Shown: positions 11,001 to 23,962, numbered from the stretch's first letter. The stretch: DNA of 64,000 nt from Lolium rigidum (GCF_022539505.1 NC_061508.1:341881484-341945483); one strand, 5' to 3'. Program-made: numbers and translations. Notes: generated from the letters alone by a model not told the origin.

Positions 11001-13559
11001 CTGACTTATGGTAGTAAAAATCCTTGTCATAAAACGGAAATGCACTTTTGATCCCACGTGTAGATGCTCCCTTTATTCAAAAAATAAATTTGAAAATTTC
11101 AGAAAATTCGGAAACAAAATTGTGCTCATATATCTCCACATTCTACATGCTCACTTACAGTTTCATAAAAAAATTATATTTTCGTGGCTTGTGCAAAAAA
11201 GACAAACAAATTCCTATCAAAATGTCTTATTTTAGCACCAAATTTTATCTTTTTTGCACAAGACACACAACAATTCGGTTTTTCATGAAACGACTTTGTG
11301 AACACGTAAGATGTATTGATGTATGCTCAACATTTTCTTTTGAAATATTTTAACACTATTTAATATGTTTAAAATGCATTTTAATTATAGGGAGCATATG
11401 CACCCAGGAGTAAAAACACCATGTCCGTCATAAAATGTGTTTAAATAGTATTTTTATGGTACTGTATTTCTTAGTTATCGCAATGAGTTTCCTCGAACAT
11501 GAGGAGGCTTGGTTTAGGGTTCTTAGCTGGGTTTGAGAGAACAACCTATCGTGTTGCGCAATGTTTGTGGTCGCATGATTAATGTGGCATTGGAGGGGAA
11601 CGTAGCACAAAACCTGCCCCGCCGTCCATGATCAAAGCAACAATCATTACTCGTGTATTGTAATCAACATTTAATAATGTGTTTACATCGTATAAATATA
11701 TACAAGATGATACTACCTTTGCTTTCTTGTTGCTAATAGTAGTAAATTTCTATTGTCTTTGTCTATGTAAGTTGCTCCCCTGTTTTCTCAATCCAAGACA
11801 CATTTTGGCACCATGGATCAACTTCTAATCATCTTCACTCTAAAACTGCACATCTTGAAAGATTCTTTTTTTTAGAAACTAATCAGAGACTTCATAGCAT
11901 GCGATTTTAGATGACTGCGATTTCAATTATTGTTGCAACTAAGGGCATGTACAATGAAAAATAATTAGATAAGCGCTTAGAAAAATCTTTTTTTGGTCTA
12001 AATATTGGTGTTTATTTGTATTGCACAGACGCCTAACTAATAAGCACAGGTGAAAAGTTTGGTTTATTTTTATAAGCACTCATCTGAGAAATTTGCGTTG
12101 AACATGGCCTAAGAATTTGTGAGTGTAGACTCTTAACTGTTTTACCAGTGAACACCTTATCTTCACGTTCTTGATTTGAGTTGACTGAACTCTGAATTGC
12201 TAGCACCTTTTTCCAACTAACATTTCCCCCTCTCGTTTATGTTCTGAAAATTCAGACCGTGTGTTCTGGCCGGTTCTGATCATCGCGACGCTGGCCACCG
12301 CCGTGGGGAGCCAGGCGATCATCTCTGCCACGTTCTCCATCATCAGCCAGTGCCGGGCCCTGGGATGCTTCCCGCGCATCAAGGTGGTGCACACGTCCAG
12401 CCATGTGCACGGCCAGATCTACATCCCGGAGGTGAACTGGACCCTCATGTCCCTCTGCCTCGCCGTCACCATCGGCTTCCGAGACACGGAGATGATCGGG
12501 AACGCCTACGGCCTCGCCGTGATCTTGGTGATGTTCGCGACGACATGCCTGATGTTCCTGGTGATCACCACGGTGTGGAACCGATCGGTCGTGTGGGCAG
12601 CGCTCTTCGCCGCCGGCTTCGGATCCGTGGAGCTCCTCTACCTCTCGGCGTGCCTTGCCAAGGTGCCCCACGGCGGCTGGCTGCCGCTGCTGCTCTCCCT
12701 GGCCACGCTGCTCGTCATGTCGGCGTGGCACTACGGCACGGCGAAGAAGCAGGAGTACGAGCTGCAGAACAAGGTGTGCCTCGACCACCTCCTCGGCCTC
12801 ATTGGCTCCGGCAGCATGGGCCTCGTGCGCGTCCCCGGTGTGGGATTCGTCTACTCCGACTCCGGTGCCGGCGCCACCGGCGTGCCGCCCATGTTCGCGC
12901 ACTTCGTCACCAACTTCCCGGCGTTCCACCGGGTGCTCGTCTTCGTGTCGCTGCAGACGCTCACGGTGCCCAAGGTGCCACCGGAGGAGAGGTTCCTCGT
13001 GGGCAGGATCGGGCGGCCGGAGTACCGGCTGTTCCGCTGCGTCGTAAGGTACGGGTACAAGGAAGGGAGGTGGGACCACTTCAACTTCGAGAACCAGCTG
13101 CTTGTGAAGGTGGTCGAGTTCCTCCGACTGCAGGCAGATGGCGCCGACGGCGAGCGGTCGTCCAGTGCCTCCGGCGAGATGTCGGTCATACCAGCGGCGC
13201 CCAGCCAGGCCGTCGTGGACGCGCTGGCGTCCATGAGCTCCTGCGAGATCGACTACGCCAGCAACGACAAAGGCTACAGCAAGAAGGTGCGGTTCGAGGA
13301 GATGCCGGCGGCGGCGGCAGCGTGGAGGAGAGAGGAGACGAGGTCGGAGGTGAGGGAGCTGCTGGAGGAGCGGGAGGCCGGGGTGTCGTACATGGTCGGC
13401 CACACCTGCGTGTTCGCGCACGAGTCCTCGTCGGCCGTCAAGAAGTTCGCCGTCAACGTTGTTTACGGGTTCCTCCGGCGTAACTCACGGAGGCCCGCCG
13501 TCGTTCTCGGCATCCCCCACACGTCCCTCATCGAGGTCGGCATGGCGTACAGGGTATGA
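8053..13559 (+). CDS. HAK: HAK/KUP/KT potassium transporter (8 exons, 770 residues)
   Basis: This is a membrane K+ transporter of the KT/HAK/KUP family, expected to move K+ into the cytosol or across the tonoplast. Coding exons are 8053-8100, 9039-9270, 9434-9682, 9853-9903, 10051-10311, 10398-10450, 10545-10659 and 12256-13559. All introns are GT-AG and phases match, giving 2313 bases and an uninterrupted frame, a normal family length. Seen in order: [15 protein letters not shown] in membrane segment 1 (about residues 27-41), GGTFALYSL (about 94-102), [55 protein letters not shown], and [11 protein letters not shown] at about 473. A hydrophilic C-terminal tail of about 270 residues follows. 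The [18 protein letters not shown] stretch resembles clade II HAKs (HAK7/HAK10 type), but the orthologue number is not assigned. The N-terminus before membrane segment 1 is short (about 20 residues). The family motif usually reads GDLSTSP; here it is GDLCISP. Confidence 0.93.
11050..11411. mobile_element. MITE-like element in the HAK last intron
   Basis: Imperfect terminal inverted repeats bracket about 360 bp of AT-rich DNA: CCCACGTGTAGATGCTCCCT on the left and AGGGAGCATATGCACCCAGG on the right. The superfamily is unclear because no convincing target-site duplication was found. Confidence 0.5.
11943..12109. mobile_element. Tourist-like MITE (PIF/Harbinger type), 167 bp
   Basis: The terminal inverted repeats are GGGCATGTACAA and GTTGAACATGGCC (reverse complement GGCCATGTTCAAC). 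The element is flanked by TAA at 11940-11942 and TAA at 12110-12112, the 3-bp TWA target-site duplication of Tourist elements. Confidence 0.75.
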
Positions 13560-16430
13560 CATACCCATGGCTCCTATCTCGCTTGCCCCCCATCGCTCGC
13601 TCGCTCAAGAAGAAGAAGCGTAGTTGTAGACTTAACTGTAACTGAAGATAACTGAAGTGAACATACAGCATCGGTTCAGGAAACAGAATAACGACACCTT
13701 GCTGCTGAAAAGGAAAACAGAGCATACTATTATGAAAATTCAGTTCGGCTCCTGATGCATATGCTCCCTCCTGTCGTGGGTTCCAATTAATCAGTACTGT
13801 GAACTGTCAGGTTTAATATGGCTGGATATTTATAAGAGGAGCTATCAACATGCATAAGAATTACTGAATTTAACTACAACTCGAGAACAAAACTTGTTGG
13901 GATTAAACTTGTTTTCTTACTACAGGGTGGAAACTTTTCTTTCCATGCAACTTTACACCCACTAAAGAAAATGACCGTGTACTTGTGCAAATTTTCTTTA
14001 ATTATATGAAATTTGAAAGTCACATTTCACCCGGGTGGCCCGGTGCATGTGCTCACTGGCGCAACTTCAAATTACTGGATGTAAATCTACAACTTCCAAC
14101 TCGATGTATGATTTAACTCATTTGTAGGCAATTATTCTAGTGGTTCTGAGAGACGTGAGTTACTGGCATTGCTGAGTTGGATACCCTATTTAGGCATGTT
14201 TTCCAATTTTATCTACAGAAAATTACATAAACTCAAAAAACATATTATAATATATATTTTCTTAATTCTATATATTTGATCATCTCATGAACGGTATGGC
14301 TTTGATACCAAAGAGAGAACAAGTATAACAATCTACCCGTTGATAAATGGGGTAAATTAGACAAACCACATGCATTGCTTCAGCCAACCAACAAGTTTGA
14401 CTTCACGATGATCTTCTTCAAGGATGAACTTTTGTTTGGTGGTTCATATCCTTTAAAATTATGTATTTATTTACCTGTAAACTTGATAGTTTCACACGAT
14501 AAAACATTTGCCATGTTATAATTTCTAGCATTTCATTCGCTAAACCTGTACCACTAGAATACTCTACCAAGTATTGTTCATATCCGAGCATATTATTGGC
14601 AGGGACACATGTAAATTCACTATAATACATGTTCCCCTAAGGACCAATGCCCCATAGCCAAAGTCATTGCCATTGAACCACTAAATCGGTCTAAATATCT
14701 TCACACGAAACCTACAATGCATTTAGATCAAACGAGATCCACCACTTCAATGGAGCAGCGACTAGACGATTCCCCTCTCTCCTCAACACCATTAAGGAGA
14801 TTGCCATCGACGAGGCGGACGAGGATACGGGAAAACCTTAATATTATTGGTGGTTGACCAAATCTAACTATAGGGACCCTTTACAATATGGAGTGCGGGT
14901 CCGAGGTCCCCAACCCCTACAATTGCAAGCGGCAAGAAGAGGATGTGACGACCCGTTGTTTCCTAGCCAATGGCAATGGAGACGGAGCGGACTACGGCAA
15001 CAACTAGGGTCAAAGCCTAGATCGCCTTCTTAGTCGTGAGAGCCAAAAACGATTCAGTGGCATGATCCGTTCGTTAAACATATATTCACTAGAGCACTCT
15101 ACCAAGTATTGTAGATATTTTACAATACTTAATACAATGATATTTATATGCCCGATAACAAATTAAGTCGGTAAATCAATATTTGTATTGTTGTAATAAG
15201 TTGGGTTTTGCTCAGAATTAAGATCATATCTATTAAAAGAAGAGATTTTTATGCGTCTAGAAAAAGAAAAAACACTTATTGCAACAAAAGATAATTTTAG
15301 TTTGAAAAAAATAATGTCCAAAATGGAAATATTAGGATTGTATCAAAATTATATATCGAAATATACATGATCGTGTTGGATGGTAAGTACATTGGTACTC
15401 CCCTAGTTTTAAAGTAAAATTATAATAAACTAGTATATAGTGAAGGGTATATAAAAAGGGCATATAATCATTGACAAGATAAAAAAACAAATAAAAGAGT
15501 TTAGTATAAAATGTGGACATATGGGTGATTTTCACTTCTCATTTGCCAATAAAATAGCCTGAGCAAGTGTGTAAAACTATGATCCAAAAGATAATTGGAA
15601 CAACCCACAATTGTGTGTGCACATTAGTATGCTAAGGGGGCTCTAAGAGGGTAAGATGAGGTATATGAAGAGAACAAATGTGGCTCATATATTGTGATAC
15701 ATGAGAGAATGTTTCAAAAAATAAAATATATCACTATGTGGTGGCGAACAAATTAGATTCTCCTAACTTAAAATAAAAGTAGACTTTGGTTCCAATAGTT
15801 TAGTTGGATGAGATCCCAGCAACAGTAAAACACCACATCTCTCTGAAATATCGAAGTTAATCATGTTTCAGACTTAGTTATGGCGTGAAAAAGAACATAT
15901 ACTTAGTTATTGTTGTTGGTTTGATTTGCACCAAACCAGTAAGATATGAGTTGCAGATAATTAATGTAAAATTTGATAAATTTGTGTTTGAACAGTAAAA
16001 TAGAAATAGTTTGTCCTCTTTGTTGCGGGTCTAATTAAACAAGCTCAATTTTGTAAAGCATTTGTGATATATATGCAGCCATCTCATTTTTCTCTCGTCC
16101 TGTTTTGTTCCGTGGCCCGGGTTTTCTTTTCCCATTCCCTCGAGCAGAGGCATGCCCAACCATAGCCCATTTTGGCTTTTCAGCGAGTCGGGCTTGACTG
16201 GACCAACAATTGGTGTTTGCTATTTGACGCTTGTTGTGTCTGTTATAGCGAAAAACGTACCTCGCACCGCCTCTGATCGCATGTTTTGGGCCGGCCCACA
16301 ATTTCTTCGGGTGAGCGTTCTGTTTCTATTTATTTTGAGTTCCACAACATCAACCACATCGTGATCACGTAAAAAAAACACATTGTGATCCCCAATCCTG
16401 GAGTCCCTTCTCTATCGGTGTGTCATTAGA
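13560..16430. other. 3' flank of the HAK gene and intergenic DNA
   Basis: The first few hundred bases are presumably HAK 3' UTR, though no single polyadenylation signal could be chosen. The rest is AT-rich. GCATATGCTCCCT at about 13757 matches the end of the MITE in the HAK last intron, but no partner was found. No gene was recognised. Confidence 0.4.
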
Positions 16431-17016
16431 GGTTATCTGACCTGAGACCAAAGTCCCCGTGCCCCGCGCCCCTCCTCTCCTCCCTAGGGTTCCGCCCCCG
16501 CGCTCCCCCTCCTCCCCTCTCCCGCTGTTCCGGCCCTCTCTATCGCTCCCCGAGGGCAACAGGAGGGCGGCCTCACCCTGGCTCGGCCCCGAGACCCCCT
16601 CCTCCGCCCTCCCCTGCCACTGCAGTCGGCGCAGGCCACTGGGAAAAGTACCATGCCGTGCCGGCGGCGGTGATGCTCCTACCCGCGCGTCTGGTGTGGG
16701 AACGCGGGGTTCCCTCGGACGGGGCGGTGCTCCATGGTTCGACAATGGTTCCGCTGGCAGCGAAGCTCCTTGGGAAGCGCAGCTCTAGGCGATGAGCTGT
16801 TGATGCCGTCACTGGTTGGCGGCGGGGCGGCGAGGCGGCGCCTGGTGGTGCCCTCTCGGCCGAGATTCGGGCCCTTTAGGCCCCATCTGGGTCCTGGTGG
16901 GCCAGTTTCAAGCAGAGCTGCTGCTTCTGGTGGGCAGGGGAGGTGGCCGGAGCGGAGCATGGTTGGGGTGGCGGCGCGTGCCCTGCAACATCCCGATGGG
17001 GGCTTCACGGGCATGG
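16431..17016. other. GC-rich segment of unknown origin
   Basis: About 600 bp of GC-rich sequence contains a CTAGGGTTCCG leader-like motif. The open frames on both strands are compositional, with proline/arginine/glycine-rich translations and no recognised domain. It could be a captured 5' UTR or a LINE 5' end. It stops abruptly at the CACTA element. Confidence 0.35.
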
Positions 17017-18085
17017 CACTAGTAGGAAAAGGCTCATTAGTGGCGCACCAAAAATCTATTTTGTGGAGCATGGGCGGTGTGCCACAGAATTCTCGCCACA
17101 AAAATAAGAATTCTGTGGCGCACCTGCCCATGCGGCACAGAAAGTCTTATTTCTGTGGTGCACCGGTGGGTGGTGCGCCACAAAAAAATTGATTTTAAAA
17201 AAAAATGGCGGCCAGATCTAGATCTAGATCTAGGGCCGCCAATTTTTTTAAAATTTTGCTGGAAGTTCGTCTGAGGTGGGTGGTTGGGTGGGTTTAAGGA
17301 TGGCAATGGAGCGGGTTTGGACGGATATAGGAAAACCAGATCCATGCCCAAATCCATCAGCCTCGCTCTGCCCCGCCCACGAAAGTACCCATGGGCATGG
17401 ATGTCGCCCCAAATCCAAATCCGATGGATACCTAGATATATCCATGGATATCCATGCCCATAAAATTTGAGTACCATTTCATCAAATTTCACTTGCATTT
17501 CATCAATAATAAGCTAACATGAATATTTTGGCAGCATTTTGACATTATTTCAGTAGCATTTCAGCTGTAATTATGTCGACAATTCATAGGAATATCAAAG
17601 CAACAATATATCACATTACCGAGGAGGTGGAGCAATCAACGAAGATCCACAGTCAATGCGGCCAGCGAAAGCCCTACCAGCACAAGGCAGTTCCGTGATT
17701 ATTTAGAGTATAAAATCATTAAGGCTTAAATTAAGGGTTTGGTGATTTGGGTCTAATAAGGACAGCCAATCGTAGGTAAAATCACATGTGTCACTGACAT
17801 GTGGGTCCCACATGTCAGTTGGATATCCATCGAATATTCATGGAGCAAAAGATCTGCCCGTGCCCGCTCCATGAATTATCGGATATCCTCCCCATGAAAT
17901 CCGTGGACACAACCAACCCTCCATACCCGTGCCCGGTGGGTCGAATATCTGTGGATACCCGGATCCGTGGATAAAATTGCCATCGTGAGGTGGGTTGGGT
18001 GGGTGGAGGAGGAGGCCGGCCGGAGGAGGTGGTGGTGGAGTAGGAGGAGGTGGTAGTGGTGGTGGTGGTCCCTCCTCCAACTAGT
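17017..18085. mobile_element. Small non-autonomous CACTA element, interrupted by a nested insertion
   Basis: The left end is CACTAGTAGGAAAAGG at 17017. The right end, read in reverse, is ACTAGTTGGAGGAGG ending at 18085. TGG occurs on both sides (17014-17016 and 18086-18088), fitting a 3-bp target-site duplication. Subterminal repeats of the form TGTGGCGCACC occur at about 17037-17185, with AGATCTAGATCTAGATCTAG at 17213-17232. Without the nested element it is about 380 bp and has no coding capacity. Confidence 0.6.
17299..17984. mobile_element. Nested non-autonomous DNA element, 686 bp
   Basis: Perfect 9-bp terminal inverted repeats GATGGCAAT/ATTGCCATC enclose a sequence rich in GGATATCC-like subterminal motifs (GGATATCCAT, CGGATATCC, CGAATATCTG). 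The flanks share an imperfect repeat, TGAGGTGGGT..TTGGGTGGG, instead of a clean short duplication. The superfamily is uncertain; hAT-like is a guess. Confidence 0.5.
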
Positions 18086-18139
18086 TGGACACTAACATTA
18101 TTCGCATATCCATGTAAGCCATAGTAGCTTCATCATGAA

Positions 18140-21100
18140 GTTGTCATGATTTGATGGATAAAATTATGAGTGAAATTGTTCATCACATTAAAAAGTTACT
18201 AATAGTGAAATCCGAAACACTTGTCATGAGATGATCAAATTCAAAGTGCGAACCTCAAGGTTATTTGTATTTGACCAACAAGCCTAGAAGTTATTGATCT
18301 TGAAGTGGTTTATGAAATATGAGGAAAGTTGGAAGAGAAACTACAAAAAGGATTTTGGCATAAAGAAACAAAAGACTAGAAAGTCTAGCTAAGGTGTATA
18401 TAGATGATATACATGTTATGAATGTATTCTTTGATTGGTCACACAATGAAGTTTTTGGGTATTTGTACCATATTGGTTGGTATGAGATGTCATACAACAC
18501 AATGCGATACAAGAATTCAATTGCCTAAGTGACTAATAAGGAATGTGGTAATAATGCACGTCTGGAACAAAATAAAGTGTTATTATGTTCTTCGTTGGAA
18601 ATCTACCTAGCCCTTCAGATTTATAATAAAGAACTTAATAATTGTTATTTTGCTCTGGTCAAATGAAAACAATGAGTTGTTCAAATTATGACCTTACTCC
18701 ATGTACGATGTATAAGTTATTATAAATCTTAATCATGAAACACACATGCATAACAGTGACGCTAAAATGCCATAAGGCAAATGATTTGAATTCCACTTAT
18801 AAGTGGAACCGCCATTTAGGTCATGTTAGAATGGAACGCATAAAGAAACTCCATGAAAATGGATTTTTGGAGTCATTTGGTTTTTGAATCGTTTTGCACT
18901 TGCAATTATTTTCTAAAGAAAATGACTGAAACACCATTCATAGGCCAAGAGTTGAACGGACAACTAATTTAGCGGAAACATATATGATGATGTATGTTGT
19001 TCATTGGGCATAGTTGTGTGTGGAAGATTCTTCTACTTCATGAAAACTTCCAACAATGAATTGAGTGTATATATATGGATATATTTATTCGATGAGAAAG
19101 AAGTTTGAAACATTTGAATAGATTCAAATAAATTTTCCGCATGAAGTGGAAACCATCGTAATAGAAAAGTCAAATATCTATGATTGGATCATGGTGGAAA
19201 TATTTGAATTACGATTTTTAGCGAACATCTAAGAGAGTTACGAAATTGTTCCACAACTCGCGTTTCTCGGAACACCATAGTTATGATGAAAATTCGAGAG
19301 ACGTATCCAAAACTTGTTGGATTAATGATGATATAAAATAAAATGAAGCTATTATATTTTTGTAGATTATGCTTTGGAGACTACCGCTTTTACACTAAAT
19401 AGAGCATCATCATAGTCCGTTAAAATGAACCATATGAGTTATGGCATGGGTATAAACCCTAATAGTCCTTTCTTAAATTTTGGTATGCATAGCATAAGTA
19501 AATGAGTTCACAACCAAAATCGGATGAATGTCTTTGTTGGTTATCCCAGAGAGCAATTTAGGAATTCTTTCCACTATGAAGTCAAAGACAAAAGTGTTTG
19601 TCGATGTTTCTTGCTTATTTCCAAGAAATTTTTTCTAGCGAAGTATTTGAGTGGGAGGACAATGAAACTTGATAAGGTTGATGAACCTGAGCATGATGAT
19701 TAGAGTAGCGCAACATCGGAAATGGTTCCGGAAGCGGCCACGATGATCATGGCTCCCATGTCTACAAAGTGTTATAGTCATGGAGATCGAAGTACCTATT
19801 GAACCTTGTAGGTATGGTTTAATTTGTGATCACATAAATGATTTGTGAACAAAGGATTGATTTTGAACAATGATAAACCAACTACATACAAAAAGCTATG
19901 ATGGGTCCTGACTCCGTTAAAATGGCTAAAAGCCATGAAATCCAATATAGTATCTAATATAAAGCTTGGAGCTCAATAAACCTCTTGAAGGAATAAATAC
20001 TTTTTGAAAGTAAATAGATCTATAAAATTAATAGACTTGGATATAATATCCTTGAATAAACTCGACTTGTCGAAAGCTTGTTTATGACAAAGTTTAAAGA
20101 GTTGTCTTCTATAAGATTAGATCTTTCGTAGCGATGCTTGTAGTCTATACGGATTGTTCTAGTAATCACTACATATTTCTTTTATGAGATATGTTAGTAG
20201 GATGGCAGAAATACATTCCTTATCAGAAGTGTGTGTTAAAGGTGTATACAAGATACAACTGAGAGTTTTGCTAGTCCGTAGAATGCTAGAAAGGTATAAA
20301 AACTTCGCTGGATGAAGTGAGTATCACGGAGTTGGAATCTTCACCGGATGAAATAATCAAAGAGTTATGATTTCATCATAAACGATGAAGAAGCTTACAT
20401 TTGCAAGAAATTAAGTGGGAGCGCTGAGACATATTTGTAATACTTTATGTAGATGACATATCGTTGATTATAAATAATGTAATCATGTACTTGATATGAT
20501 TAAAAGGTTTCATTGAAAATCAACGTCAATGAAAGGATATGGACTAAAAACATATTTTAGCATCAATATCTATGAAGATAGATTGAAACACATAATGAGT
20601 TTAAATTTAAATTACATATAATAAATATTGAAGTAGTTCAATATGAAAGTGTTAAGAAGGTGTTCTTTTCCATGTGGAGGTTTAAACAAGACTTGAGTGC
20701 ATTTTACACTCAATGAGTAAAAACACATGAGTGGTTTTAGATCACGAATAATATGTACACAATTAGATGTCCTATGCTCTAAGGTGTTACGAGGATATAT
20801 CAGAATGATTCATATAATGATCATTGGACAACAGTAAGAATATCCCTGAGTACTTTGTCAGAGCTCAGGATATAAATATATAGTTTTATATGGGGTAATG
20901 ACAAACAAATCGTTGTAAGGTGTTACACCAATATTAGTTTGATCACATATAAAATAAATTTCAATCTCAGTTAGGCTAAATGTGTTCGTTAAAAGGTAGC
21001 ACAATGGGCTAGAAAGAGTCTATGCTCGATATATTGTGACGGATTCTACAAACGAAGGCAGAGTATATCATTGTTTTGACAATGACCAAGGGTGTTTGAT

Positions 21101-21428
21101 TGAAGAGTTCTTTGAGAACTTGATGTAGTTCCGGTAGTGTCAGAACTATGAAACTATATTGTATGTGACAATATTGGTAAAATATTTCAGACCGCGGAAT
21201 TAAGGTTCCACCAGAAGACCAAACATATACGATTAATGTCAACTCATTTGAAAAACTGAGTAATGCGTAGAGACGTAAATGAATTGTAAAATACATACGT
21301 TTCTGAGTATGTCAGATTCGTTGACTGAAACCTCTCCCATAAGCTGACATGATAAAGCACCAGAGAGCCAAGGTGTTATATCTTTACAAATGTAAACTAG
21401 ATTATTGACTCTAGTGCAAGTGGGAGAC
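18140..21428 (+). pseudogene. Decayed BARE/Angela-like Copia polyprotein
   Basis: No long frame survives, but Copia motifs can be read in order across shifting frames. Motifs: a GAG-pre-integrase segment GHVRMERIKKLHENGF at about 18815; the integrase/RT linker LNRA then KMNPYELWHG at about 19398-19450; KCLFVGYPRE at about 19528; WLKAMKSNI at about 19923; the reverse-transcriptase YVDD box (ILYVDDISL) at about 20440-20470; and the RNase H end CDNIGKIFQTAELRFHQKTKHI at about 21165. A polypurine tract (AAGTGGGAGAC) precedes the 3' LTR. The 5' LTR and gag start are not recognised, so the left border is approximate. Confidence 0.75.
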
Positions 21429-23185
21429 TGATGGAGATATGCCCAATAGGCAATAATAAAAGTGTTTATTGTTATATCTTAGTGTTCATGATAAATATTT
21501 ACATCCCATACTATAATTGTATTAACCGGAAACATTAATACTTGTGTGTTTTGTAAACATAAAGGAGTCCCTAGTAAGGCTCTTGTTAAACTAGCTTGTT
21601 GATTAATAGATGATCATGGTTTCCTGATCATGAACATTGGATGTTATTAATAACAAGGTCATATCATTAGGTGAATGATGTGATGGGCATACACCTATAG
21701 CAAGTAGCATATGATCAAGTAATTTAGTTCTTTGTGCTTTCAATCTTTAATATGCATAGTAACTTAATCCTTCGACCATGAGATCATGTTAATCACCTAC
21801 ACCGGATGGATGCTTTGATGACACCAAACACTACAGCGTAAATGGGTTGTTATAAAGGTGGCATTAGTAGTTCGGAAAGTATAGGGTTGAGGTACTTGTA
21901 TCAATAGTGGGATTTGTCCATCCTAATGACGGATAAATATACTCTGGACCCTCTCGGTGCAATGACATCCAATTAGCTTGCAATCATGTGACTGTTTCAC
22001 AAGGGATATCATATCATGGTACGAGTAAAGAGTACTTATCAATAATGAGGTTGAAATAGGTATGAAGATACCGACGATCAAACTTCGGATAAGTAAAATA
22101 TCGCGAGACAAAGGGAATTGTTATTTTTTGTTAATGGTTCTTTTGATCACGAAGTCATTGTTGAATATGTGGGAGCTATTATAGATCTCCAGGTCCCGCT
22201 ATTAGTTATTGATCGGAGAGGAGTCTCGATCATGTCCGCATAGTTCTCGAACCGTAGGGTGACACACTTAAGGTTTGATGTCGTTTTAAGTAGATACGGA
22301 ATATGGAATGGAGTTCGAATGTTGTTCGGAGTCTCGGATGGGATCCAGGATATCACGAGGAGTTCTGGAATAGTCCGTAGAATAAGATTCATATATAGGA
22401 AGTCACTTTCCAAGCTTGGAAATGATCCGGTGCATTTATGGAAGGCGCTAGAATGTTCTAGAATCTTACGGAAGAAATCACCATGGAAGGTGGAGTCTCG
22501 GATGGACTCTACCAACCCTAACCAGCCAACCAAGAGGGAAGGTGGAGTTCATGGTGGACTCCACCACCTTGGCCGGACAAGGGAGAAGGAAAGGGAGGAG
22601 TCCCACTTCCCCTAGGTTTCAGCCATATGGAAGGTTTTGAGTTGGACTCTTATTCGAATTTTGGGCAAACCCTAGGGGGTTCCACCTATATAATGAGTGG
22701 GAGAGGGAGGGGCTGGACACACAAGTTGGCCGCACCACCAAGGGGCTCCCAAGCCGGTGCCCAAGCCCCTCATCTCTCCCAAACCGTAGCTACCCCCTCC
22801 TCCTATTTCTCTCGCGGTGCTTACGGCGAAGCGCTGCCGGATATCTCCACCACCACCGTCACCACGCCATCGTGCTGGCGGGATTCCCTGGAGGATCTAC
22901 TACATCCGCTGCCCGCTGGAACGGGGAGAAGGACGTCATCATCAACATCGTACATGTGACCGAGTGCGGAGGTGCTGCCCGATTGTGGGACTGCCAAGAT
23001 CTTATACGCGCCTTTTAAAGCGGTAAGTGATCGACTACATCCACCACGAGATTTATCTCGTTAACGCTTAGCGATCTTCGAGGGTATGTTGATCTTCACC
23101 TTGTTGCTACCATCTACTAGATTATATCTTGGCTTGTTATTCATTCTTGCGGTAGGAATTTTTTTCTATGCGACGAATCCCTACA
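21429..23185 (+). mobile_element. 3' LTR of the BARE/Angela-like Copia element
   Basis: It starts TGATGGAGATATGCCCAATA directly after the polypurine tract and ends ...ATGCGACGAATCCCTACA. The length, 1757 bp, is that of BARE/Angela LTRs, whose start (TG..GGAAATATGCCC..AGAGGCAATAAT) and end it resembles. A promoter-like CTATATAATGAG lies at about 22687. Confidence 0.8.
22687..22698 (+). promoter_or_regulatory. TATA-like box in the Copia LTR
   Basis: CTATATAATGAG lies in the 3' half of the LTR, where the promoter of this family is expected. Confidence 0.45.
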
Positions 23186-23324
23186 CTCTGTACGTGTGCT
23201 TCCTCAAGCGCTGGCGAATCGCTCCTTTCGCTGGCTGGATCACACAAGTACTTAGCCCATGCATGAGCAAATAGTGTGTAGCATGTGCATGCATCACTTA
23301 GCTTGCTCTTCCATAAACACTACT

Positions 23325-23904
23325 TGTTGTGGGTATACTTCATGGGTGTACCATCGACAGTGCCTAGATCCGGCAAGCCCGGGTGGCCCACAGATGGTGA
23401 TGTGGCATGTGGCCCATCGGGCGGCCCAGTTGCTGTTGATTGTGAAGGCTGAAGTCCAGCCCACGATTAGGGAGCCGGATCTCAACCGACTTACGAAGGA
23501 GGCCGGATTCGTGGAGGCCCATGAGGAACCCGGATCCAGTACGACATAGATGGAAGGCGGATCCTTGACGTAGACGGCAAGACATTGTACCGTAGTTAGG
23601 CAACCTGTAATCCGGCTAGGACTCTCCATGTAAACCCTAAATCCGTGCGCCTATATAAGCCAGATGCCGGGAGCCCTAGAGGCATATCTCGAGCTAGAAG
23701 CGAGACAACCACAACTCATTGTAATAACGCGAAAGCGCCCAGATAATTCCAGACAAGCAGCAGTAGGCCCTGTCTTCGAGCAGGTGTTCGGAAGCTGGGT
23801 AAATCGCGTACCACCGTCCAGAGTGCTATCCGCCCTATGGCCCCTACTTCTTTTCCCCCTCGTGAGGATCCCTCCTTCGAGGTATCATCGAATAGGCAAC
23901 GACA
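23325..23904 (+). mobile_element. 5' LTR of Gypsy element H
   Basis: It starts TGTTGTGGGTATACTTCATG and ends ...AATAGGCAACGACA (580 bp), followed immediately by a primer-binding site. A TATATAA box lies at 23652-23658. The same LTR family occurs as a solo LTR in reverse orientation at 41489-42047, which fixes both borders. Confidence 0.85.
23652..23658 (+). promoter_or_regulatory. TATA box of the H LTR
   Basis: TATATAA occurs within GCGCCTATATAAGCCAG, about 250 bp upstream of the LTR end. The solo LTR has TTATAAAGG at the corresponding place. Confidence 0.6.
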
Positions 23905-23906
23905 GT

Positions 23907-23924
23907 TGGCGCCCACCGTGGGGC
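23907..23924 (+). other. Primer-binding site of element H
   Basis: TGGCGCCCACCGTGGGGC begins two bases after the LTR end, the usual spacing for tRNA-primed minus-strand synthesis. Confidence 0.75.
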
Positions 23925-23962
23925 CAGCGGCGTCAGGAGGCCGGAACCGAGAGGGTTCCACC

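Larger units (their letters stand above)
10660..12255 (+). other. Large last intron of the HAK gene
   Basis: This 1596-bp intron (donor GTGAGG, acceptor ATTCAG) is far longer than the other internal introns (86-170 bp, except the 938-bp first intron). It contains two MITE-like insertions, which explains much of the expansion. Confidence 0.85.

Noticed and set aside
12252..13421. Long minus-strand open frame (389 residues) opposite the last HAK exon, and a second plus frame 12350-13483
   Set aside because: Both are GC-codon shadows of the real exon; the translations are His/Arg-rich with no domain, while the HAK frame has full family similarity.
16459..17192. Possible host gene in the GC-rich segment before the CACTA element
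   Set aside because: Frames on both strands are Pro/Arg/Gly-rich without a domain or splice evidence, and they run into the transposon.
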